Positions 1 to 10,914 of a stretch of 64,000 bases of DNA are shown piece by piece. The notes under the pieces were generated by a model that ran no database searches, was not told where the DNA came from, and saw only the letters and a list, made by a program, of their open reading frames with translations. Each line of letters opens with the position of its first letter. Within the stretch, counting starts at the first letter, position 1. Source of the stretch: Paenibacillus endoradicis. Its GTDB lineage: Bacteria; Bacillota; Bacilli; Paenibacillales; Paenibacillaceae. The position numbers and the translations under genes are program-made. The stretch spans positions 1 through 64,000 of the forward strand of contig NZ_JANQBB010000008.1 in the NCBI RefSeq assembly GCF_024721975.1. The letters are read 5' to 3'.

Positions 1-2750
<2,750 letters not shown>

Positions 2751-2775
2751 AAAAACACCTCCCTTAGAACTTCTG

Positions 2776-2803
2776 TATCATACGCGGAAGGCAGTAGATG
2801 CGT
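2776..2803 (-). promoter_or_regulatory. SigK-like promoter of the first collagen-like gene
   Basis: On the reverse strand an AC at 2803-2802 is followed by a 17-bp spacer and CGTATGATA at 2784-2776. This fits the late mother-cell sigma-K pattern (AC, 16-17 bp, CATANNNTA) with one mismatch. The same arrangement is conserved upstream of the paralog at 4676-4703, while bases between the boxes differ. Late mother-cell expression would suit an exosporium protein. The assignment is by pattern only. Confidence 0.4.
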
Positions 2804-2888
2804 ATGTGTGTATATCCTATCTTTTCACAAAATAATAGCCTAATAGTATAGTAGACTATAGCAACTAAAGATAGTTTAATAATTAGAA

Positions 2889-2927
2889 AGGACTGCCATA
2901 CCGTAGTTTATACAGTGAGGCAGCCCT
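2889..2927 (-). terminator. Terminator after the BclB-type gene
   Basis: GGGCTGCC and GGCAGTCC pair (one G-U) around a loop of about 20 bases just downstream of the stop codon at 2947. The following tract is only moderately T-rich, so termination may be leaky towards the next collagen-like gene. Confidence 0.5.
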
Positions 2928-2946
2928 ATTTATTTGCAAAAATAAA

Positions 2947-4650
2947 TTAGTTAATAGATAAACCGGCGCTTCCGTATCCTGCAATAACTGTAGCAACATC
3001 CAAACCACTAGTAACGGTTGAAGAGAACACTAATAATAGACGAGTTCCTTGAGTGATTGGGATACTTAAGCCAGTCGTATTGCCACTGCTGATAGTACCT
3101 ATTGCAAGGATTCCACTTAGTGCAGGAGATAATGTTACAATGGCACCAGGAATGGGGCTGAAAATATTATTTGGTGTAGTTGAACTAAATAGTTGAGCAG
3201 TTAAAGTAATTGTTGACCCGATAAGTGAAAGTGCAGCTGTTGTACTGAAATATGCAGACATACTTGTAATAATGCCATCTCTAGGAACTGAGAATGCCAT
3301 GTTCAGCAATAATCCGGTCGATCCAGTTAGATCGATATTAGCACCTACGAGTGTTACGCCTACAGCAGAATTGCCAAATCCAATAAGTGATTTACTGTTA
3401 AGGAGACCGCCTAAAACTGTCGTAAGTGAGACAGGTAACCCTGAAGAGTAAGGTATTATCGCACTTGCTCCTGCCAAGCCAGTGGCACCAGTCGTACCAG
3501 TCGCGCCAGTAGCTCCATCAGTACCAGTAGCACCAGTAGCACCAGTCGTACCAGTAGCACCAGTAGCACCAGTCGTACCAGCGGCACCAGTAGCACCAGT
3601 CGTACCAGCGGCACCAGTAGCACCAGTAGCGCCAGCAACACCAGTAGCTCCAGTGGCACCAGTAGCTCCAGTAGCGCCAGCAACACCAGTGGCACCAGTA
3701 GCGCCAGCAACACCAGTGGCACCAGTAGCGCCAGCAGGCCCAGTAACACCAGTGGCACCAGTAGCGCCAGCAGGACCAGTAGCCCCAGCGGCACCAGTAG
3801 CGCCAGCAGGACCAGTAGCGCCAGCAGGACCAGTAGCGCCAGCGGCGCCAGTAGCGCCAGCGGCGCCAGTAGCGCCAGCAGGACCAGTAGCGCCAGCAGG
3901 ACCAGTAGCGCCAGCGGCGCCAGTAGCGCCAGTAGCGCCAGTAGCGCCAGCAGGACCAGTAGCGCCAGCAGGACCAGTAGCCCCAGCGGCGCCAGTAGCG
4001 CCAGCAGGACCAGTAGCCCCAGCGGCGCCAGTAGCGCCAGCAGGACCAGTAGCCCCAGCGGCGCCAGTAGCGCCAGCAGGACCAGTAGCCCCAGCGGCGC
4101 CAGTAGCGCCAGCAGGCCCAGTAGCGCCAGCAGGACCAGTATCCCCAGCGGCGCCAGTAGCGCCAGCAGGACCAGTAGCCCCAGCGGCGCCAGTAGCGCC
4201 AGCAGGCCCAGTAGCGCCAGCAGGCCCAGTAGCGCCAGCGGCGCCAGTAGCGCCAGCAGGACCAGTAGCGCCAGCAGGACCAGTAGCGCCAGCAGGACCA
4301 GTAGCGCCAGTAGCGCCAGCAGGACCAGTAGCCCCAGCGGCACCAGTGGCACCAGCAGCGCCAGTAGCCCCAGTAGCTCCGTTAGTACCAGCAGGCCCCG
4401 AAGGTCCAGTGGCACCAGTAGGTCCAGGAGGACCTCCCGAAGGTCCAGTGGCACCAGTAGGCCCAGTAGCTCCGTCTAATCCGTCAGTCCCTGGATAACC
4501 TCGAGGTCCTTGAGGTCCTGGTGGCCCCGGAGGACCAGTAGGTCCACGACGACCTGGTGTAGGATGAATGCCGCTAATTATTACATTTTTCACCTCGGAT
4601 CCCTTGGGTTGACTCTTATCAATTTGTTTTTTATTAGTCTTAGTATCCAA
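2947..4650 (-). CDS. BclA/BclB-type collagen-like exosporium glycoprotein
   Basis: Encodes 567 residues from a TTG start behind AAGGGAGGTG. Residues 1-30 are a conserved N-terminal leader shared with the paralog. About residues 33-415 are uninterrupted Gly-X-Y triplets rich in [13 protein letters not shown]. The last 150 residues form a globular domain ([47 protein letters not shown]) that I recognise as the BclB-type C-terminal domain (TIGR03721-like). In Bacillus such proteins trimerise through the C-terminal domain, with the collagen rod as filament. The threonine-rich triplets are likely O-glycosylation sites. It lies head-to-tail with the partial paralog, and the duplicated leader and promoter point to tandem gene duplication. 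Confidence 0.9.
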   Translation of the reverse strand: MDTKTNKKQIDKSQPKGSEVKNVIISGIHPTPGRRGPTGPPGPPGPQGPRGYPGTDGLDGATGPTGATGPSGGPPGPTGATGPSGPAGTNGATGATGAAGATGAAGATGPAGATGATGPAGATGPAGATGPAGATGAAGATGPAGATGPAGATGAAGATGPAGATGAAGDTGPAGATGPAGATGAAGATGPAGATGAAGATGPAGATGAAGATGPAGATGAAGATGPAGATGPAGATGATGATGAAGATGPAGATGPAGATGAAGATGAAGATGPAGATGPAGATGAAGATGPAGATGATGVTGPAGATGATGVAGATGATGVAGATGATGATGATGVAGATGATGAAGTTGATGAAGTTGATGATGTTGATGATGTDGATGATGTTGATGLAGASAIIPYSSGLPVSLTTVLGGLLNSKSLIGFGNSAVGVTLVGANIDLTGSTGLLLNMAFSVPRDGIITSMSAYFSTTAALSLIGSTITLTAQLFSSTTPNNIFSPIPGAIVTLSPALSGILAIGTISSGNTTGLSIPITQGTRLLLVFSSTVTSGLDVATVIAGYGSAGLSIN

Positions 4651-4675
4651 AAAAACACCTCCCTTTGAACTTCTA

Positions 4676-4703
4676 TATCATACGGATAAGGTGTTAGAAG
4701 CGT
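4676..4703 (-). promoter_or_regulatory. SigK-like promoter of the BclB-type gene
   Basis: AC at 4703-4702, a 17-bp spacer and CGTATGATA at 4684-4676 on the reverse strand match the sigma-K pattern with one mismatch. The boxes and spacing are identical to those of the downstream paralog, which supports function over chance. Confidence 0.45.
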
Positions 4704-4939
4704 ATGTGTGAATGTCCTCTTATCTCGAAATAAATAATAGCCTAATAGACTAGATTTTGATCTATCAATATTTTCAACATAATAAAGTATACTAGAAGAT
4801 TACATTTCTAGTATTTCGGGTGCACTTCAATAATGGGGGAATTTCATGTGTATACACTGATATGACTTGTTAAGCTAGTTCACTTGTTTTTATCTATGTT
4901 CAATGACAGAGGCAGAGTTATTATTAGACACTAAATTCA

Positions 4940-5348
4940 CTAAAGGAGCGTAGGGGCTCCTTTAGTACTAGATAATATTGAGATCTCAGATGTATCTTCT
5001 GAAACTCTCGCTGTGTTTCCTGAAAGGACAAATATCGCGCCATCTATACCCATTCGCAATTACTATAAACAATATTATTAATAATATGACTTGCCGAATA
5101 TGGATTCAAATACACAGGATGTCGAAGCGAATAATAGATATTGTTTTGATCGATTAGATTGGCAACATTTCCTTGTGTTATAAATCATCGATTGACTACC
5201 CAATCTGTCGATGATGCCGCTTGAGGTGTTACATAAATCGTATTATTAGATAGTCTATGATTGGTTAAGTCAAGTTGAATGAATTCAACAGCTAAAGAAT
5301 ATCTTCGAATAAAAAATTATCCCCAGTGACTATTGTTCCTCCAGGATT
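4940..5348 (-). pseudogene. Decayed gene of unknown function (several frameshifts)
   Basis: No long frame is open here, but the reverse strand gives protein-like segments in successive frames. From 5348 leftwards they read NPGGTIVTGDNFLFED, then YSLAVEFIQLDLTNHRL and NNTIYVTPQAASSTDWVVN, then FITQGNVANLIDQNNIYYSL and HPVYLNPYSASHIINNIVYS, then IDGAIFVLSGNTARVSED, ending in TAG at 4940. Frame changes and in-frame stops separate them, the usual sign of a recently broken gene. I do not recognise the family. The beta-rich, Asn/Ser/Thr-rich composition and the position next to exosporium genes would fit a surface protein, but that is only a guess. The last codons lie in a 10-bp-stem hairpin (4940-4965). 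Confidence 0.5.
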
Positions 5349-5548
5349 ATTCAGTAGTTATGTTTGATATCAATTTATCTAACCAACTATTTCAAAGAGT
5401 ACGAATCAATAAGGGAGTGGCTGATTAGGTAACGCATAAAAAGCCAGAAATCGTAAATGAATATGAGCGAAATGGAAATACTATAAATGTTGTTTTTCTG
5501 TTTTAATTGTGCTAAATGAACGTTCGTAATAAAGAGTAAATTGTAACA

Positions 5549-5577
5549 TTGACACACGACAGTGATAATAATATAAT
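5549..5577 (+). promoter_or_regulatory. Sigma-A promoter of catE
   Basis: TTGACA at 5549-5554 and TATAAT at 5572-5577 are both consensus hexamers with an ideal 17-bp spacer, 45 bp upstream of the start codon of the dioxygenase gene. Confidence 0.85.
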
Positions 5578-5622
5578 TAACTTATAAAAAGTAAGTAACT
5601 ATAGTAAACGGAGGATGTTATT

Positions 5623-6477
5623 ATGACATTTATAATAAATGAAAATATTTCTCTTGGTGTTGTTAAGTTAAAAGTAGAAAATTTGGCACGATCAATCTCG
5701 TTCTATGAAAAAGTGATTGGACTCAAATCTATAAATGTATCTAATAAATCAGCTCAGTTAACGGCAGATGGAACAACAATTTTGGTTGAGCTTGAGGAAA
5801 TTGAAAATGTATACACGGGATCGCATCGAGGACATAGTGGTTTGTATCACTTTGCTTTGTTATTACCTACTCGTAAGGCATTAGGAAGTATACTACGTCA
5901 TCTAATAGAACAACGCATTCAACTTGGTCAAGCGGATCATATGGTAAGTGAAGCATTATATTTATCCGATCCAGATAATAATGGGATTGAAATTTATAGA
6001 GATCGACCGCGCTCTGAGTGGCAATATGATAGTAATAACATGGTGAAGATGGCTTCTGATCCAATAGATTGGGAAGGTCTGTTAAGAGATAGTGAAGGTG
6101 AAGTCTTTAATGGAATTGATGTAGAAACTGTAATGGGGCATATTCACTTACATGTCGCAGATTTGAAGAAAGCTGATGAATTCTATAATAATATTCTTGG
6201 TTTTTCTCTTGAATTAGATTGGTCTGCTAATGGAGCATTATTTGCCGGTGCTGGTGGTTATCATCATCATATTGGACTTAATATTTGGAATGGTCGAGGT
6301 GCAACACCGCTACCTGATAATGCAACAGGTTTAGAATATTTCACAATCAAAATTCCTAGCGATGGAGATCGTGAGCTAATTGCTGAACGTTTAGAAAAAG
6401 CTGGTTATCCGGTTCTTAAGAGTGAAGGATATATGTACGTTGTTGATCCATTCGGAATAGGTATTAGATTGCAATAA
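5623..6477 (+). CDS. catE: Catechol-2,3-dioxygenase (VOC family, CatE-like)
   Basis: A 284-residue protein with two vicinal-oxygen-chelate modules: about residues 10-125, with GLYHFALLLPTRK and SDPDNNGIEIY, and about residues 168-284, with MGHIHLHVADL, GGYHHHIGLN and VDPFGIGIRL. Length and these motifs match Bacillus subtilis CatE (YfiE), an extradiol ring-cleaving enzyme that oxidises catechol to 2-hydroxymuconic semialdehyde with Fe(II). Metal ligands are expected among the second-module histidines and the late glutamate. It stands alone, with a consensus promoter before it and a terminator after it. In B. subtilis the homolog responds to catechol through CatR, but no CatR-type regulator is visible here. 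Confidence 0.85.
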   Translation: MTFIINENISLGVVKLKVENLARSISFYEKVIGLKSINVSNKSAQLTADGTTILVELEEIENVYTGSHRGHSGLYHFALLLPTRKALGSILRHLIEQRIQLGQADHMVSEALYLSDPDNNGIEIYRDRPRSEWQYDSNNMVKMASDPIDWEGLLRDSEGEVFNGIDVETVMGHIHLHVADLKKADEFYNNILGFSLELDWSANGALFAGAGGYHHHIGLNIWNGRGATPLPDNATGLEYFTIKIPSDGDRELIAERLEKAGYPVLKSEGYMYVVDPFGIGIRLQ

Positions 6478-6488
6478 ACAACGATAGA

Positions 6489-6534
6489 AAAGAGCTGGTT
6501 TATTGTGGGCTTCACTACAATAGACCAGCTCTTT
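6489..6534 (+). terminator. Terminator after catE
   Basis: AAAGAGCTGGT pairs with ACCAGCTCTTT, and the stem extends through TATTGT/ACAATA (one T-G pair) to a short loop. The 3' arm ends in CTTTGT. It lies 12 bp past the stop codon. Confidence 0.75.
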
Positions 6535-6549
6535 GTACATATAAAGGAA

Positions 6550-6720
6550 GTTCAAAAATCAGACTTTGATAGCGAAGATTGGCTTCGTAGTGTACTCGAC
6601 ATCGAATATGAAGCTTTACTTGGGAAGTCCGGTACGCGTGTACCAACCACGTACACTTGCGTTTCCTCCTTCCACAAGTAGCGCCTCATCTTCTCGACTC
6701 TAAAAGCCCGCTTTTTGAAC
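6550..6720. repeat. MITE-like element, copy 1
   Basis: A 171-bp element beginning GTTCAAAAATCAGACTTTGA and ending in CCGCTTTTTGAAC. The ends are imperfect inverted repeats (GTTCAAAAA against TTTTTGAAC, with partial matches further in). Inside are smaller inverted repeats such as CGAAG-ATTGG-CTTCG and GGTAC-GCGT-GTACC. There is no coding capacity. A second, nearly identical copy starts 188 bp downstream. Non-autonomous mobile element or structured intergenic repeat is inferred; no transposase or certain target-site duplication is visible. Confidence 0.7.
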
Positions 6721-6737
6721 CTTTATTGAAAGTGGAA

Positions 6738-6909
6738 GTTCAAAAATCAGACTTTGATAGCGAAGATTGGCTTCGTAGTGTACTCGACATCGAATATGAA
6801 GCTTTACTTGGGAAGTCCGGTACGCGTGTACCAACCACGTACACTTGCGTTTCCTCCTTCCACAAGTAGTGTCTCATCTTCTTGACTTTCGAAAGCCCGC
6901 TTTTTGAAC
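6738..6909. repeat. MITE-like element, copy 2
   Basis: Direct copy of 6550-6720, separated from it by 17 bp. The first 130 or so bases are identical; differences are confined to the last 40 bases (TAGCGCCTC against TAGTGTCTC, CTCGACTCTAAAAG against CTTGACTTTCGAAAG). It lies directly upstream of the adenine deaminase gene and so may form part of its leader. Confidence 0.7.
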
Positions 6910-7025
6910 ATGTTCATATCATTTTGATAAACGTTGGCTGTATTTGAACGGTTCGCTTTATTAATAAGATGAGTTATAATGTACAAAATTACTATCATGA
7001 TAAGCCTAAGGAAGGAAGTAATGTT

Positions 7026-8771
7026 TTGAATAGAGATAATAGTAACCTATTAAGAAATATAGCCTCTTCTGCCAAAAGAGAGTTAGCGGATATTGTGATT
7101 AAAAATGGTAAAATTGTTGATGTTTTTAATCAAGAATTATTAGAGGGCGATGTTGCCATTACGGCTGGAATTATCGTTGGAATTGGGGAATACGAAGGTA
7201 AAGTTGTAATAGATGCTAACAATAAGTATATTGCTCCAGGTTTTATTGATGGACATGTTCATATAGAATCAGCAATGCTTACTCCTGTGGAATATTCTCA
7301 TGTTGTTCTACCTCATGGTGTTACAACAGTTATTGCAGATCCGCATGAAATTGCTAATGTAAGTGGAGAAGATGGAATTGACTATATGCTTACATCTTCT
7401 GAAGATATAGCACTCGATGTATATTATATGTTGCCATCTTGTGTTCCGGCAGTTTCATTCGAGAATGCTGGTGCTACATTAACTGCAGAGCAGCTTGAAC
7501 CATATTATCAACACCAACGAGTGATTGGTTTAGGTGAGGTTATGAATGCACCAGGAGTTATTTCTGGAGATCCTGCTGTTATGAATAAATTACAATCTGC
7601 AACAGCTCATCATAAACACATTGATGGACATGCTGCAGGGCTCGATAAAGAAGCTATAAATGTATATATGACTGCGGGTATTCGTACGGATCATGAATGT
7701 ACGACTCCACAAGAAGTTCGTGACAGGTTACAACGCGGAATGTATGTCATGTTACGTGAAGGATCTGCTGCAAGAAACTTACGTGAAATTATAAAAGCAG
7801 TGAATGCTAAAAATGCTAGAAGATGTTTGTTTGTAACGGATGATAAACATTTGGATGATTTAGTGAATGAAGGAAGTATTGATTTTAATGTTCGTCTTGC
7901 TATTGAAGAAGGAATCGACCCGATATTAGCTATTCAGATGGCTACATTGAATGCTGCGGAATGTTTTGGGCTTAAAGATCGTGGTGCCATTGCACCGGGT
8001 TATATTGCAGACATATTGCTACTCGATAGTATCGAAGAGATCTCTATTTCGCATGTATATAAAGCGGGTCAATTGGTAGCACAAGATAGCAAATATGTTG
8101 GACCTGTTGTGCATGCAGCTGATCCAATAGAGAAGATGATATCGAGTATTAATATTAGACCAATTACGAAACAAAATTTAGAGCTTTCAATTACTAACGC
8201 TACGAAACAAGCCAATATTATTGGTATTATTCCTAATAGTATTGAAACAAAACATCTCATTGAAGAAGTTGATGTGAATGAATCGTTACACTTCCAACCA
8301 TCAATAGAGAAAGATCATCTGAAAATGGTCGTAGCTGAACGCCATAATGCGCTAGGAACGGTTGGCGTAGCGATATTGAAGGGGTTAGGTATTACTTCAG
8401 GAGCAATTATTGCAACGATTGCACATGATTCTCATAATATCGTAGCGGTAGGAGCAAATGATGAAGATATATTGTTCGGTATTGATGTTATAGAGCAATT
8501 AAAGGGTGGCATTGTCATCGTAGATCAAGGCAAAGTACTCGCATCAGTCTCATTACCGATTTCTGGGTTAATGTCTAATCAAAAATTTGAATATGTATAT
8601 GAGCAACTAGATAATCTGAACAAAGCACTGTGTGATATTGGATTCAATCAAAATTTCAATCCATTTCTTACATTATCATTTCTTGCACTGCCAGTTATTC
8701 CAGAGCTGAAACTTACGGATCAAGGTTTATTCAAAGTAAGTGAGTTTACTCATATTAAAGTTGAAGTATAA
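7026..8771 (+). CDS. ade: Adenine deaminase
   Basis: Converts adenine to hypoxanthine and ammonia in purine salvage. The amidohydrolase signature is clear: ADIVIKNGKIVDVFN, the metal-binding FIDGHVHIESAM, ADPHEIANVSG, LPSCVPAVSFENAGA, then IDGHAAGLD, TDHECTT, and LFVTDDKH as the late catalytic Asp region. The C-terminal part (DSHNIVAVGANDEDIL) is also typical. I favour the TTG start at 7026: AAGGAAGGA precedes it at good distance, and it leaves about 20 residues before ADIVIK, as in B. subtilis AdeC. The upstream ATG at 6969 would add 19 residues and has no ribosome binding site. Length (581 residues) is normal. Confidence 0.93.
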   Translation: MNRDNSNLLRNIASSAKRELADIVIKNGKIVDVFNQELLEGDVAITAGIIVGIGEYEGKVVIDANNKYIAPGFIDGHVHIESAMLTPVEYSHVVLPHGVTTVIADPHEIANVSGEDGIDYMLTSSEDIALDVYYMLPSCVPAVSFENAGATLTAEQLEPYYQHQRVIGLGEVMNAPGVISGDPAVMNKLQSATAHHKHIDGHAAGLDKEAINVYMTAGIRTDHECTTPQEVRDRLQRGMYVMLREGSAARNLREIIKAVNAKNARRCLFVTDDKHLDDLVNEGSIDFNVRLAIEEGIDPILAIQMATLNAAECFGLKDRGAIAPGYIADILLLDSIEEISISHVYKAGQLVAQDSKYVGPVVHAADPIEKMISSINIRPITKQNLELSITNATKQANIIGIIPNSIETKHLIEEVDVNESLHFQPSIEKDHLKMVVAERHNALGTVGVAILKGLGITSGAIIATIAHDSHNIVAVGANDEDILFGIDVIEQLKGGIVIVDQGKVLASVSLPISGLMSNQKFEYVYEQLDNLNKALCDIGFNQNFNPFLTLSFLALPVIPELKLTDQGLFKVSEFTHIKVEV

Positions 8772-8778
8772 TTGAACA

Positions 8779-8821
8779 ATAATAGCCATCGCAATGTACT
8801 GCATTTGCGATGGCTATTATA
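8779..8821. terminator. Bidirectional terminator between ade and the DUF4358 gene
   Basis: AATAGCCATCGCAA pairs perfectly with TTGCGATGGCTATT around a 10-base loop. AT-rich flanks on both sides and two convergent genes suggest it serves both. Confidence 0.7.
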
Positions 8822-8849
8822 ATGTTAGAAATTATAGAAGAAAACTAGT

Positions 8850-9698
8850 TTATTTTACATAGCTTTCGAAAATTTCAAGTACTTGCTCTTGGTCATGTGA
8901 GATAGAGTAAAGCACATATTTACCTTGACGAACAATTTGATAATTTTTTGCGTTTTCATATTGATCTTGTAAATATTTTTCGAATGTAGCTTGCACATCT
9001 TCAGCGCGTTTTGTCAAAGCAGCTTTCACTGTATCGTAGTCAGATTCATTTTTTAATTTAATAATAGCAAGGTCAGCTGCCTTAACATTCATCATTGCTA
9101 CTTGGAAGATACCTTCTTCAACATATTTACCACTATCAAGATAGAATACATCGGAAATTGCTTCTCCAGTCATTTCCATCATGGAAGAAAACTGTACATC
9201 TTTTATAATTTGTGCACTTATTTTACTAATATCAACACTAGCTGGTACTTCCGGCTTAGCAGTAGGTTTAGCTGTTGGTTTAGCAGTTGGCTTAGCAGTA
9301 GGTTTAGCTGTTGGTTTAGGTGTTGCAGTAGGTTTAGCAGTTGGCTTAGCTGTAGCCGTTGGTTTTACTGTTGCAGTTGGCTTCGTTGATGCCTCAGGTT
9401 TATCAGATGTACTAGGCTTTTCAGTCGGGACTAGTGTTGGTGTAGCTGTTGCTGTAGTATCAGGTGTTGTAGTTGGTTCGGAAGTTGGTTGAGTTTCCTC
9501 ATCTGTAGTGATGTCTTCTTCGCCTTGGTCAGTATTTGAATTATTATCTACTGCGTTATCATCAGCCGATATGTTTCCAGGTGTGGCTGTTGGGACAGGA
9601 ACACTATTATTAGCATTGCTCCCACATCCACTAAGTACAATCGTTAGAGCGATAAGTAAAGTGGCTGTCGATTTCCAAATATGTTTTTTCTGTTTCAT
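8850..9698 (-). CDS. DUF4358-type lipoprotein with a Pro-Thr-Ala-Lys linker
   Basis: The N-terminus is a lipoprotein signal: a basic start, a hydrophobic stretch ending LTIVLSGC, with lipid attachment at the Cys. An acidic, Thr/Pro-rich region follows, then a low-complexity linker of repeated PTAK/PTVK units (about residues 85-150). The folded domain (about residues 153-282, ISAQIIKDVQFSSMMEMT, DSGKYVEEGIFQVAMMNVKAADLAIIKL) resembles DUF4358, a family of unknown function. It is probably anchored outside the membrane with the linker crossing the wall. ATG 9698 or TTG 9704 could be the start; AGGAG lies 11 or 5 bp upstream. The repeat could vary in length between strains. Confidence 0.75.
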   Translation of the reverse strand: MKQKKHIWKSTATLLIALTIVLSGCGSNANNSVPVPTATPGNISADDNAVDNNSNTDQGEEDITTDEETQPTSEPTTTPDTTATATPTLVPTEKPSTSDKPEASTKPTATVKPTATAKPTAKPTATPKPTAKPTAKPTAKPTAKPTAKPEVPASVDISKISAQIIKDVQFSSMMEMTGEAISDVFYLDSGKYVEEGIFQVAMMNVKAADLAIIKLKNESDYDTVKAALTKRAEDVQATFEKYLQDQYENAKNYQIVRQGKYVLYSISHDQEQVLEIFESYVK

Positions 9699-9916
9699 GT
9701 GCAAGTAGGCTCCTTTTTCATATATGTCACAACTAGAGACGCAAACTAATATATAAAGGTTGCACTTATTATTAATTTCACTTAATTATTTAGATGTAAC
9801 ATATAATAAGGGGAACTAAAGATAATATCCGTAAATTATTCACTTTCAATAGTTATATAAGGTAGAATGGACTTGCGACGATTATAAATAATAAAAGATA
9901 TTTTGGGGTGCTGAAT

Positions 9917-10732
9917 ATGATGAAATGGGATGGCCATACACATACACAATTTTGCTATCATGGTAATGATGCTCCATTAGAAAAATATGTAGAACAGGCG
10001 ATTGCATTAGGTTTCACTCGTTATTCTGTAACGGAACATCCGCCCATTCCAGTAGGTTGGGTTAATAACGAATCGTTGTTTCAAGAATTAGCAATGCCTG
10101 AACAAGAACTAGAACAATACTTTGCCTACGTTCAGCAAGTGAAGCTGAAGTATCAGGATCAGATCGAAGTAACGATTGGATTGGAATTAGATTACTTACA
10201 CGGTCGTACAGATTATACTGATGAACTAATTAGTAAGTGGGGACATTTACTTGAAGATGTTGTTTATTCTGTACATTACTTGCCAGGACGAGATGGGATG
10301 TATTGTGTTGACTTTACAGCAGAAGATTTCACGAAAAATTTATTGCAATATTATGGTTCAATGGATACATTGATAGATATTTATTTCGATCATGTAGAAC
10401 TTGCTATTGAGCATGCTAGTAGGCTTAGTATGCGCAAGCGAATTGGTCACTTGAATCTTATTACTAAATTCGCTCATAAGTTACCACCAGTATCTGAACC
10501 GCTAATGAGGGAACGTTTGGAGCAATTACTGCCACTTTTACTGGAAAGTGGTGTGGGTGTAGATATTAATGTGGCTGGATTAAGAGTAGCAACATGTGAA
10601 CAAGCTTATGTTCCTAGTTGGTTTATTACGAAGGCGACAGAATTAGGTATAGAGTGTGTGTATGGATCAGATGCTCATAAGCCTGAACAAGTAGGGTTAT
10701 TTTGGGATTGGTACGAGCAAAATATGTCTTAA
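9917..10732 (+). CDS. hisJ: Histidinol-phosphatase, PHP family
   Basis: Dephosphorylates L-histidinol phosphate to histidinol in histidine synthesis. The 271-residue protein shows the PHP metal-site order: DGHTHTQFCYHG at the start, VTEHPP, GLELDYL, YSVHYLPG, RIGHLNLI, and the final GSDAHKPEQVG. This matches HisJ of B. subtilis, not the HAD-type HisB phosphatase. It is not linked to other his genes here. GGGGTG 6 bp upstream selects ATG 9917; a GTG at 9908 overlaps the ribosome binding site. Confidence 0.88.
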   Translation: MMKWDGHTHTQFCYHGNDAPLEKYVEQAIALGFTRYSVTEHPPIPVGWVNNESLFQELAMPEQELEQYFAYVQQVKLKYQDQIEVTIGLELDYLHGRTDYTDELISKWGHLLEDVVYSVHYLPGRDGMYCVDFTAEDFTKNLLQYYGSMDTLIDIYFDHVELAIEHASRLSMRKRIGHLNLITKFAHKLPPVSEPLMRERLEQLLPLLLESGVGVDINVAGLRVATCEQAYVPSWFITKATELGIECVYGSDAHKPEQVGLFWDWYEQNMS

Positions 10733-10742
10733 CAAAAAAAGG

Positions 10743-10767
10743 GACCCACAGCAACGGGCTGTGGGTC
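10743..10767 (+). terminator. Terminator after hisJ
   Basis: A perfect 10-bp stem, GACCCACAGC with GCTGTGGGTC, and a 5-base loop, 10 bp past the stop. The downstream tract is AATAATTT, a weak T run. Confidence 0.65.
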
Positions 10768-10829
10768 AATAATTTATATTATTAAAAAGGGGGTCACTTA
10801 GAAGTATAGCCAATTAATATTAAGGCAAG

Positions 10830-10851
10830 ATGAATGAAATATTTCATTCAT
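10830..10851. promoter_or_regulatory. Perfect 22-bp palindrome, candidate operator
   Basis: ATGAATGAAAT is followed directly by its exact reverse complement, with no spacer, 63 bp before the start of the Na/Pi transporter gene. It has no T tract and no loop, so a protein binding site is more likely than a terminator. I do not recognise the factor. Confidence 0.45.
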
Positions 10852-10914
10852 GTTACAAATTAATAATAGATAATTTCTATTAATGAAAATGATATCTATT
10901 TTGGAGGAGCTATT

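Noticed and set aside
3456..4498. Open frames on both strands (PVAPVAP on the forward, LLVPLDLL on the reverse) inside the BclB-type gene
   Set aside because: Repeats of 9-bp units without stop codons leave several frames open. Neither has a ribosome binding site or a sensible protein pattern.
6657..6998. Small open frames in and beside the MITE-like copies (6657-6869 forward, 6804-6998 reverse)
   Set aside because: They fall on the repeated element, lack ribosome binding sites and are not conserved-looking.
6969..7025. Longer adenine deaminase starting at ATG 6969
   Set aside because: No ribosome binding site, and the extra 19 residues are not expected from the B. subtilis enzyme. Kept only as an alternative.
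9102..9492. Forward-strand open frames rich in Gly-Leu-Ala-Val opposite the lipoprotein gene
   Set aside because: They are the complement of the Pro-Thr-Ala-Lys repeat codons; no start signal.
10870..10905. Fur-box-like GAAAATGATATC before the Na/Pi transporter gene
   Set aside because: Only one half resembles the GATAATGATAATCATTATC consensus; the AT-rich context makes chance likely.
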